In this document: in pieces, positions 1 to 5,919 of the stretch
Position numbering within the stretch: the stretch's first letter is position 1
Layout: every line of letters begins with the position of its first letter
Source: JAJPXC01 sp964562375
Lineage (GTDB): Bacteria; Bacteroidota; Bacteroidia; Bacteroidales; Muribaculaceae
Assembly (NCBI GenBank): GCA_964562375.1
Contig: CAZLSW010000057.1
Coordinates: forward strand, 1-22,036
DNA length: 22,036 bases
Direction of reading: 5' to 3'
Notes under the pieces: generated by a model
The model's database searches: none
The model's input: the letters and a program-made list of their open reading frames with translations, nothing else
What the model was told of the DNA's origin: nothing
Translations under genes and position numbers: made by a program

Positions 1-53
1 AAGAACTGGGTAGAGCAGACCCCCGTTTTGGGTAACGCATGACGAAAACAGGA

Positions 54-145
54 GCGCAGCGAGGGAGCCGCAAGGCCTATCTGAATCCCCAAAATCCCGC
101 TTGATGGGACCATTCGATTTCGGCCTAGGGGCTCCCTCGCTGCGC
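54..145. repeat. 16-bp perfect inverted repeat, 60-base loop
   Basis: Arms at 54-69 and 130-145 are exact reverse complements (GCGCAGCGAGGGAGCC and its complement). The loop holds an ATCCCCAAAATCCCGC segment and no ORF. It may be a hairpin end of a repetitive element or a transcription terminator for something left of the window. Confidence 0.65.
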
Positions 146-154
146 TTGCGAAAT

Positions 155-211
155 CTCAAATACCACCGATGATTCCAGCCTAATCTTTACCCCCATCTTG
201 TGCAGTCTCCG
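155..211. repeat. 57-bp direct repeat, copy 1
   Basis: This matches 501-557 in the same orientation with three mismatches in 57 bases, all in the first 25 bases. The last 32 bases, ending in TTGTGCAGTCTCCG, are identical. The two copies bracket the nested inverted repeat at 227-473. Confidence 0.85.
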
Positions 212-226
212 CCAGCGCTGGCATAT

Positions 227-473
227 GGTCGGCTTGCCGACCTCTTCAAGTAGCGCAGTCCGGGTGTGGTCGGCTTTGCCGACCCGCCCGGGCTGGGTAT
301 AGAAAGTAGTAGGCTTCGAGCTTCGGCTTGCCGAAGCCTTCCACACCATTTATCAAATTTTTGAATGCTTCGGCAAGCCGAAGCTGTTGATGAAACACCT
401 TTTACCCAGTCCCGGGACATCGGCACGCCGATATCCCGGGACTGCGCTACTTGAAGGGGTCGGCAGGCCGACC
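227..473. repeat. Nested inverted repeat of short palindromes
   Basis: Outer arms 227-264 and 435-473 are reverse complements over about 39 bases with two substitutions and one gap; both contain the core CTTCAAGTAGCGCAGTC. Inside are a second, more diverged pair (about 268-301 and 397-430) and two inner 18-base palindromes, at 320-337 and 367-384. The outer arms themselves contain small palindromes (227-242, 458-473), so the whole is a symmetric set of palindromes. A strong inverted repeat at 408-443 overlaps the right half. The transcript could fold into a long branched hairpin. Confidence 0.8.
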
Positions 474-500
474 ACAGACACATCCCCTTTTCACAAGCAT

Positions 501-557
501 CTCAAATACTACGGATGATTCAAGCCTAATCTTTACCCCCATCTTGTGCAGTCTCCG
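501..557. repeat. 57-bp direct repeat, copy 2
   Basis: Second copy of the element at 155-211, 346 bases downstream, same orientation, 54 of 57 bases identical. The sequence after it does not match the sequence after copy 1, so only this block is duplicated. Confidence 0.85.
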
Positions 558-620
558 ACAGCACTGCGATGGGGGCAACTCTCCCGGCCTGGCTCCGCCA
601 GACCCCCTCGGGACCACCCC

Positions 621-762
621 AGTCTGCGAAAGTCTGCGAAAGTCTGCGTGCAAACTTCACAAATAAATCACGCAGACGTCAGCAGACCACCGCCGAAGCC
701 TCCCTCCAAAGAAAGACTGCGAAAGACCGCGAAAGACCGCGTGCAAAAAATCACAATAAATC
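621..762. repeat. Two diverged 49-bp repeats with internal decamers
   Basis: 621-669 and 714-762 align in direct orientation. Each starts with three tandem decamer-like units (AGTCTGCGAA in the first, AGACCGCGAA-type in the second), then GTGCAAA and an ATAAATC tail. The substitutions between copies are spread evenly, which suggests an old duplication. No gene is associated. Confidence 0.65.
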
Positions 763-807
763 CCGGCCCTCAGGAGGATGAAGGGCGTCCCGACGGCGCT
801 TCGAAAT

Positions 808-986
808 ATTGACTACGAATACTACGAATGCAACGAATCTTGATATCTCTCAAACCAATAGGCGCTTGCGCCTGGCGAATGGCAACGAATCCATCCGGAC
901 GGTATTCGTTTCTGATTGGTTAAGCGCAAGCGCCATTCGCCGTGTCACCGCTTGCATTCGTTTAATTTGTTACATTCGTAGTCAAT
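808..986. repeat. Large imperfect hairpin with ATTCGT motifs
   Basis: The ends 808-820 and 974-986 are 13-base exact reverse complements (ATTGACTACGAAT). Further in, ACCAAT-GCGCTTGCGC on the left mirrors GCGCAAGCGC and ATTGGT on the right, and ACGAAT / ATTCGT motifs recur throughout. The element is about 179 bases with no coding content. It resembles a palindromic repetitive element or a long structured RNA. Confidence 0.65.
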
Positions 987-1034
987 TGAAGCCTACGTCA
1001 AGCAATCTTTTCACAAAGAGTAATCTTCGCTGCA

Positions 1035-1080
1035 GGCCATCATGCGTCAGCCCTCCCGGGAGGGCTGACACGTGATGGCC
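1035..1080 (-). terminator. Strong hairpin downstream of DUF4954 gene
   Basis: Arms GGCCATCA and GTCAGCCCT pair with their complements around a CCCGGG centre, giving a stem of about 20 pairs with one short internal mismatch. It begins 17 bases past the DUF4954 stop codon. A clear U tract is missing on the minus strand, so intrinsic termination is plausible but not shown. Confidence 0.5.
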
Positions 1081-1096
1081 GTCAAAGCCCGCCCCC

Positions 1097-3067
1097 CTAG
1101 GGCAACCGCGAGATGAGCTCGGTGGCGAGGGCCGACTTGGCGTCGATGTGGTCCAGCACCATCCGCACGAACGGGTCGGAGTCGAACGCCCCACGCACTT
1201 GCTCGAAGTCGCTCTCCTGGCGCGAGCAGCCGCCGTCCACGCCGAACCCCACCTTGGAGCACAGCGAGAACTCCTTGCGCGCGTCGTCGTAAAGCAGTCG
1301 GTCGAGCCCAACCACCGAGTCGCGCCAGCGCTCGGCTATGGCCTTGATATCCTCGGCAGTGACCTCCTCAATCAGTTTGCCCCACCAGCCCTGGAAATGC
1401 TCCACAACCCAGGTCCACTCCATGTCGTAATAATCGGCGTGGAGTTGGCGGAACCGCTGCTCCACCTCCTCGAGCGAGGTGACAGTGCCCTCGATTATGT
1501 CGCGGCACAGCGCCGAGATCTCGCTCTTGGGCGCGATCATGCCCGCGATGTCCACCCACTCGCCCTGACCGGCCGCGTGAGTGGGCGCCAAGCGACGACG
1601 GATATCCTCATCGGAGGTAATTGCCAATCCCTCAAGACGTTTCACAATCGAGTTGCCCATAAACTTATCGATGGCCATCGAGTAGTAGTTGCGACCCTTT
1701 TTGAGTGCGCGGGCCTCGATGGTGACGGCCTGGTAGGCATAACGGTCGGCGGTGACGCCGGCCACGGCCTCGATCTCGTCGAGCAACTGCCGCGCGTCCA
1801 TCATTTTGGAGATGGTGTAGGGGCTGAGGAGGTTGAAATTAATCAGGTCGAGGCGGTCGGGGTCGCGTCGGCGGTCGCGCTTTGGCCACTTCTGGGCGTC
1901 GCGTATCGAGCCTACGCTCTTGAGGTTGACACCCGGCACAAGGTAGCTACGTCCCTTGTTCTCAATAAGATACGAGAACGGCAGACGCGATGTGTCGGGG
2001 TGCGACACATGGCGCCCCATCACCAAGGAGAATGCGCCTATTTTGGCCGGCCACAGGATGTAAGAGTCGGATGTGGTCTTCGACCCGCGCTCCACGATAC
2101 CCTGATGGATCGGCCCGAGCTTGTACATATGGTTTGACTGGTTGGAGCCTGACCCGGCGTTGAGGAACGAGAACATGCCCGCAATCAGCAAGCTCGACTT
2201 GTGCATCGTCACCGTGTAAGGCCCGGCGAAGATGGCGCATGCCTCGCCGTTCTCGCACGAGCAGTTGGCGAAGAATAGCGAATCGTGGGCCGAGAACAGG
2301 TGGGACAAGTGGCTCCCTTGCCCCACAAACACGTGGAGCAGCACCACGCCGTCCTCCACCTTGGCGCCCGAGGCCATGATGAAATCGTCGGCCATGACGT
2401 TGGCGCCCACATAAACGGGGTCTTCACGCGAGCCAGCGATGGTGCCGTTGGTCAACTGCGACGCCCCCTCGATGCGGGCGTAGGCGCCTACGTTGACGTC
2501 GGTCAACGAGCCGGAGTTGAGAATCAAAGCATGCTCTCCCACCTTGCCGCGGTCGCTACGGGCAGCGTCGACCTCCTTGGCTGCCAATTCGCTCAGGGCG
2601 CGGGTCAACGCCGGGTTGTGGCGGTACATGGCCATGAGATATGCCGTTTGGGCCGACAATCGGGGGTAGATGGCCACCTCGCGGCCACCGGTCTCGTTCA
2701 ATACCGATACCTCGACACCCACGCCGAACGTGGCGCCCGGACGCGTCACCATGCGGTTGACGTTCTCGATAAACGCACCGTCGGCGATGTCGTAATTGGC
2801 TATGTAATTGGCGATTGAGCGAATAAACACGTCGTTGCCCACAGTGACGTTGTGGAGCGTGGCGTCGAAGATGCCGGCTTGAAGGGTGATGCCACCCTCG
2901 AGGGTGAACGACCCCTCGGTGGTGCCCAGGGCGATGTCGCCCGAGAAGCGCACATAGCGGTAATTTTCAGGCCGGAACGGGTCGGCTACGGTGATGCGGT
3001 TCCAATCCTGGGCTGTGCAGCCCCGCTGCTCCAGGATAGTGATTTCGTCTTGTGTTAAGTGTCTCAT
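1097..3067 (-). CDS. DUF4954 family protein, beta-helix type
   Basis: A 656-residue protein that I recognise as DUF4954, a family largely found in Bacteroidetes. The N-terminus (MRHLTQDEITILEQRGC) and the following VADPFRPENYRYVRFSGDIALG segment are typical. Residues about 50-400 contain many short G/I/V-rich turns, as in left-handed parallel beta-helix proteins related to sugar-nucleotide acyl- and uridylyltransferases; the C-terminal third is helical. There is no signal peptide, so it is probably cytoplasmic. The reaction is unknown; a nucleotide-sugar role is inferred only from the fold type. The gene is monocistronic, divergent from recF with an 84-base gap, and followed by a strong hairpin. 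The start follows an A-rich leader and no better upstream start is seen. Confidence 0.85.
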   Translation of the reverse strand: MRHLTQDEITILEQRGCTAQDWNRITVADPFRPENYRYVRFSGDIALGTTEGSFTLEGGITLQAGIFDATLHNVTVGNDVFIRSIANYIANYDIADGAFIENVNRMVTRPGATFGVGVEVSVLNETGGREVAIYPRLSAQTAYLMAMYRHNPALTRALSELAAKEVDAARSDRGKVGEHALILNSGSLTDVNVGAYARIEGASQLTNGTIAGSREDPVYVGANVMADDFIMASGAKVEDGVVLLHVFVGQGSHLSHLFSAHDSLFFANCSCENGEACAIFAGPYTVTMHKSSLLIAGMFSFLNAGSGSNQSNHMYKLGPIHQGIVERGSKTTSDSYILWPAKIGAFSLVMGRHVSHPDTSRLPFSYLIENKGRSYLVPGVNLKSVGSIRDAQKWPKRDRRRDPDRLDLINFNLLSPYTISKMMDARQLLDEIEAVAGVTADRYAYQAVTIEARALKKGRNYYSMAIDKFMGNSIVKRLEGLAITSDEDIRRRLAPTHAAGQGEWVDIAGMIAPKSEISALCRDIIEGTVTSLEEVEQRFRQLHADYYDMEWTWVVEHFQGWWGKLIEEVTAEDIKAIAERWRDSVVGLDRLLYDDARKEFSLCSKVGFGVDGGCSRQESDFEQVRGAFDSDPFVRMVLDHIDAKSALATELISRLP

Positions 3068-3115
3068 TTTGGTCAGAAAGCAATATTAAGGAAAAACAAG
3101 CACTGATTAATGACG

Positions 3116-3123
3116 CGAAGATA
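3116..3123 (-). promoter_or_regulatory. Possible -7 box for DUF4954 gene
   Basis: On the minus strand the bases read TATCTTCG, one off the Bacteroidetes TAnnTTTG -7 consensus, about 49 bases upstream of the DUF4954 start. No clear -33 element is visible, so this is weak. Confidence 0.35.
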
Positions 3124-3135
3124 CAAAAAAAGTTG

Positions 3136-3143
3136 TAACTTTG
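3136..3143 (+). promoter_or_regulatory. Bacteroidetes -7 box for recF operon
   Basis: TAACTTTG matches the TAnnTTTG consensus exactly. Transcription would begin close to 3150, only a few bases before the recF ATG at 3152, so the transcript would be nearly leaderless. This box also argues against the in-frame upstream ATG at 3110. No convincing -33 element is seen. Confidence 0.6.
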
Positions 3144-3151
3144 CCCTTGTC

Positions 3152-4252
3152 ATGGTACTCAACGAGCTAAGCATCCTCAATTTTAAGAATATCGCCGAGG
3201 CGCGCCTGCGGTTCTCGCCCCGTATCAACGGCCTCCTGGGCTTGAACGGCATGGGCAAAAGCAACTTGCTTGACGCGATTTACTACCTGAGCTTCTGCCG
3301 CAGCTTCTCGGGCGTGCCCGACGCGATGCTGCTGCGTCGGGGCGAGGAGCAGATGATGCTGCGCGGCAACTACACGCGCCGCGACGCCGACGAGGAGCTG
3401 CTCGTGGGGATGACCTCGGGACGACGCAAGTCGTTCAAACGCCGCGGCAAGGAGTACCAGAAACTCAGCGCCCACATCGGATCGTTTCCGCTTGTGCTGA
3501 TTTCCCCACGCGACAGTGACCTGATCACGGGACACAGCGAGGAGCGTCGCCGCTGGATGGACCAAGTGATCTCGCAGAGCGACTCCCGCTACCTCGACCA
3601 CCTGATACGCTACAACCGCGGCCTGGAGCAGCGCAACCGCATGCTGCGCGACCATATCGTCGACTCGGTGCTCTATGAGTCGGTTGAGGCCGGAATGGCC
3701 GTGAGCGCGGCCTACATCGCAGAGGTGCGACGCCAATGGGTCGAACGTCTGCAACCCATCTTCACCTCCTATTACCACGCCGTGGCTGGCGACCAGGAGA
3801 GCGTGGCCCTGCGCTACAATCCCCCGGCCGACGATTTCCTGCGCCAAATCGACTCGGCTCGTCGCCGCGACGAGATTGTAGGCCACACCACCGTCGGCCC
3901 CCATCGCGACGACTTGGAGATGGAGGTCGCTGGTCTTCCCCTGCGTCGCGTGGCCTCCCAAGGGCAGTGCAAGACGTTCACCGTGGCCCTGCGTCTGGCC
4001 CAATACGACTTCCTGCACGACGCGGCCCAGATGAAGCCGTTGCTGCTTCTCGACGACATCTTCGACAAACTCGACGCCACCCGCGTGGAACGCATCATGG
4101 AGCTGGCCTCACGCGACCATATAGGACAGATTTTCGTAACCGACACCAACCGCGACCACCTCGACCAAATCATGCGCCGAATGGGCGGCGACTACCGCCT
4201 GTGGAGCGTCGAGGAGGGTGTCTTTACCCCCATCCACGATGAAGAGGGTTGA
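3152..4252 (+). CDS. recF: DNA replication/repair protein RecF
   Basis: A 366-residue SMC-like ATPase that with RecO and RecR helps load RecA onto gapped DNA in the cytoplasm. The N-terminus (LNELSILNFKNIAEARL) is typical of RecF. The Walker A motif GLNGMGKSN lies at residues 30-38, followed by LLDAIYYLSFCRSFSG. The C-terminal half has the conserved VGPHRDDLEM segment, a SQGQCKTFTVALRLAQ ABC-type signature and a Walker B/D-loop LLLLDDIFDKLD. Length is normal for the family. I chose the ATG at 3152 rather than the in-frame one at 3110 because the latter would add 14 unconserved residues and lies upstream of a -7 box. The next gene overlaps its end by 14 bases. Confidence 0.95.
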   Translation: MVLNELSILNFKNIAEARLRFSPRINGLLGLNGMGKSNLLDAIYYLSFCRSFSGVPDAMLLRRGEEQMMLRGNYTRRDADEELLVGMTSGRRKSFKRRGKEYQKLSAHIGSFPLVLISPRDSDLITGHSEERRRWMDQVISQSDSRYLDHLIRYNRGLEQRNRMLRDHIVDSVLYESVEAGMAVSAAYIAEVRRQWVERLQPIFTSYYHAVAGDQESVALRYNPPADDFLRQIDSARRRDEIVGHTTVGPHRDDLEMEVAGLPLRRVASQGQCKTFTVALRLAQYDFLHDAAQMKPLLLLDDIFDKLDATRVERIMELASRDHIGQIFVTDTNRDHLDQIMRRMGGDYRLWSVEEGVFTPIHDEEG

Positions 4253-4529
4253 GGCGCTGTCGGTGGGGCAGATTATCGAACAGGCGCTGCAGCAGAGCCA
4301 GTTGACCGACACGTTCCGCGAGCAGCAGGCGTGCTACCTGTGGGGCGAGGTCGTTGGTCCGGGCGTCAACCGCTACACCACGCGCCGCTACGTCACCCAC
4401 GGCGAACTGCACGTCTACCTGTCGTCGGCACCGCTGAAAAACGAACTCGGATTCATGCGCGCCCGCATCATCGCCGATATCAACGCTCGTGTGGGAGCCA
4501 ACGTAATCACTTCACTGATAATACATTAG
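4239..4529 (+). CDS. DUF721/DciA-like protein
   Basis: A 96-residue protein of the DUF721 family. The family includes DciA, which helps load the replicative helicase DnaB in bacteria lacking DnaC. Supporting segments are VGQIIEQALQQSQL, the central YLWGEVVGP (tryptophan-containing, typical of the family), and the C-terminal LYVYLSS-like strand followed by LKNELGFMRARI. The start at 4239 (MKRVEAL) overlaps the recF stop; a GTG at 4218 in the same frame is possible but less likely. Pairing with recF is known from other phyla, where recF and dciA are neighbours near the origin, which fits a replication role. Whether this short form is a working helicase loader is inferred. Confidence 0.8.
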   Translation: MKRVEALSVGQIIEQALQQSQLTDTFREQQACYLWGEVVGPGVNRYTTRRYVTHGELHVYLSSAPLKNELGFMRARIIADINARVGANVITSLIIH

Positions 4530-4532
4530 TAT

Positions 4533-5009
4533 ATGCAAGATAAGAAACCTGTACAATTTGCCGAGCAGCAAGGCTCCCGGGTGCCACCATGCACCGTGCC
4601 GTTCTACCACGTCGTCGACCTGCAGACGCGCTTCAACGACATCGACATGCTCGGCCACTTGAACAACAACGTCTACCTCGAGTTCATGGACCTGGGCAAA
4701 ACCCGCTACATGACCGACGTGATGGGTCCGGTCGACTGGATGCGATTCACCGCCGTCGTGGTGCATATCGACTGCGACTACTTCGCTCCGGCGTTCCTTG
4801 GCGAGCCTCTGGCCGTGGCGACCACCGTGATCGGCGTGTCGAAGCACAGTTTCCGCCTGGAGCAGCGCATTTTCGACACCAAGACAGGTCAGGTGAAGTG
4901 CATCGGCCGCACCGTCATGGCCGGTTTCGACCCCGTTACCGGTGGCTCCGCCGAGATCTCCCCCGCCTGGATCATCGAATTCTCCCGCTACGAGGGAAGG
5001 AATCTTTAA
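4533..5009 (+). CDS. Acyl-CoA thioesterase, hotdog fold
   Basis: A 158-residue single-domain hotdog protein of the 4-hydroxybenzoyl-CoA thioesterase/YbgC group, expected to hydrolyse acyl-CoA (or acyl-ACP) thioesters in the cytoplasm. The signature TRFNDIDMLGHLNNNVYLEFMD lies at residues 32-53; D38 matches the catalytic aspartate of the family and the GH.NN segment is intact. The core strand VVVHIDCDYFAPAFLGEPL and the FRLEQRIFD strand follow as expected. The ATG at 4533 starts three bases after the DUF721 stop, so it is probably co-transcribed with recF. The substrate cannot be told from sequence. The last codons and stop lie inside a 38-base perfect palindrome. Confidence 0.88.
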   Translation: MQDKKPVQFAEQQGSRVPPCTVPFYHVVDLQTRFNDIDMLGHLNNNVYLEFMDLGKTRYMTDVMGPVDWMRFTAVVVHIDCDYFAPAFLGEPLAVATTVIGVSKHSFRLEQRIFDTKTGQVKCIGRTVMAGFDPVTGGSAEISPAWIIEFSRYEGRNL

Positions 5010-5035
5010 AGCGACGCGTCGCTTTAAAGATTCCT
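4998..5035. terminator. 38-bp perfect palindrome over thioesterase stop
   Basis: The sequence AGGAATCTTTAAAGCGACG is followed directly by its exact reverse complement, with no loop. It covers the last codons and the TAA of the thioesterase gene. It could end transcription of the recF operon, although no T run follows, or it could be a protein-binding site or a repeat insertion. Confidence 0.5.
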
Positions 5036-5038
5036 CCC

Positions 5039-5154
5039 AAGGATAAAGGGTAAAGGATTAAGGATGAAGGGAAAATAGCTATTTTGCTCCTAATGCCTGA
5101 GGTCACCACTTAATCATTTATCACTTTATACTTAATACTTGATACTTAATACTT
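5039..5154. repeat. Low-complexity intergenic repeats before ribE
   Basis: 5039-5072 is a purine run built from AAGGATAAAGGG / TAAAGGATTAAGGATGAAGG-like units. 5128-5140 and 5142-5154 are exact 13-base direct repeats (ATACTTAATACTT). No exact TAnnTTTG promoter was found in this gap, so the ribE promoter was not located. Confidence 0.5.
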
Positions 5155-5171
5155 TATTACGCAGTAATATT

Positions 5172-5777
5172 ATGTTCTCTGGAATAGTAGAAGAGCCGGG
5201 CCGCGTCCTGGCCGTGGAGCGCGAAGGCTCCAACGTGACATTCACAATACAAAGCTCATTCACCCCCGAGCTGAAAGTCGACCAATCAGTCGCCCACAAC
5301 GGCGTGTGCCTCACCGTCACCTCCATCGACGGCGACCACTACACCGTCACCGCCATTCAGGAAACCCTCGACCGCTCCAACCTCGGCGACCTCAGGCCCG
5401 GCTCGCTGGTCAACCTCGAGCGCTGCATGGTGATGAACGGCCGCTTGGACGGCCACATCGTCCAAGGCCATGTCGACTGTACCGCCTCCTGCACCAAGGT
5501 GGAGGAGCTCGACGGCAGCCACTACTTCACCTTCAAGTATTCGGCTCCCAAGGAGCTGATTGCCAAGGGTTACGTGACGGTCGAAAAAGGCTCGGTGACC
5601 GTCAACGGCGTGAGTTTGACCGTGTGCGATTCGGAGGCCGACCAATTCCGCGTGGCCATCATCCCCTACACCTTCGAGCACACCAACTTCCAGCAAATCA
5701 AGGAAGGCACCCGCGTCAACCTCGAGTTTGACATCATCGGCAAGTACATCTTCCGCATGCGCGAGCTCCTCGCTTAA
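5172..5777 (+). CDS. ribE: Riboflavin synthase alpha subunit
   Basis: A 201-residue riboflavin synthase, which dismutates two molecules of 6,7-dimethyl-8-ribityllumazine to riboflavin in the cytoplasm. Start MFSGIVEE is the near-universal N-terminus of the family and sets the start at 5172 rather than an in-frame upstream start at 5139. The two tandem lumazine-binding repeats are visible: SVAHNGVCLTVTSI in the first half and GSVTVNGVSLTVC in the second. Each is preceded by a beta-barrel half, and the linker MNGRLDGHIVQGHVD is canonical. Full length, with no oddity. It is not next to other rib genes here; it is followed by GC-rich hairpin repeats and a GH31 gene. Confidence 0.95.
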   Translation: MFSGIVEEPGRVLAVEREGSNVTFTIQSSFTPELKVDQSVAHNGVCLTVTSIDGDHYTVTAIQETLDRSNLGDLRPGSLVNLERCMVMNGRLDGHIVQGHVDCTASCTKVEELDGSHYFTFKYSAPKELIAKGYVTVEKGSVTVNGVSLTVCDSEADQFRVAIIPYTFEHTNFQQIKEGTRVNLEFDIIGKYIFRMRELLA

Positions 5778-5880
5778 GTAGGAGGTCGGGCCGTCTCGGC
5801 CCGACAATAAGTAGGAGGTCGGGCCGTGTCGGCCCGACAGATAAAAACCCTCCCGTCGACCCGTCTCGGCCCGACATAAT
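5778..5880. repeat. Three GC-rich palindromic hairpin repeats
   Basis: Two tandem 33-base units (5778-5810 and 5811-5843) each contain GTAGGAGG and a palindrome of GTCGGGCC and GGCCCGAC arms around a 5-base centre. A third, partly degenerate unit follows at 5855-5880, where the left arm has become GTCGACCC. They start immediately after the ribE stop codon and may act as a terminator or as REP-like elements. The units differ by one base in the loop (GTCTC versus GTGTC). Confidence 0.75.
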
Positions 5881-5919
5881 CATCAAATTAGCAAATTTCC
5901 AAGTAAAACATACAAAACC

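Larger units (their letters stand above)
1..1096. other. Repeat-rich non-coding region
   Basis: No convincing gene lies here. The short open frames on both strands run straight through inverted repeats and have no recognisable protein features. The stretch is a mosaic of small palindromes built on cores such as TCGGCTTGCCGA, GCTTCGGC..GCCGAAGC and GGCGCTTGCGCC, a 57-base direct repeat, a decamer-based repeat and a long imperfect hairpin, each listed separately. It ends just downstream of the minus-strand DUF4954 gene. Such repeat clusters are typical of intergenic regions in this group, but I cannot say whether this one is transcribed or mobile. Confidence 0.7.

Noticed and set aside
125..1075. 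Several 60-100 residue open frames on both strands in the repeat region
   Set aside because: They pass through palindromes and direct repeats, overlap each other and show no protein-like composition or start signals.
1148..2137. 329-residue open frame on the plus strand opposite DUF4954
   Set aside because: It is an antisense shadow of the high-GC DUF4954 gene; its translation is low in structure and has no family features.
3110..3151. Upstream in-frame start for recF
   Set aside because: It would add 14 residues not typical of RecF and lies upstream of a -7 box at 3136-3143.
3167..4018. 283-residue open frame on the minus strand opposite recF
   Set aside because: Shadow of recF, whose own frame has all conserved motifs.
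5139..5171. Upstream in-frame start for ribE
   Set aside because: The conserved MFSGIVEE N-terminus begins at 5172, and the extra residues come from an AT-rich repeat.
5778..5880. Possible CRISPR array
   Set aside because: The units are tandem palindromes without spacers and no cas genes are present.
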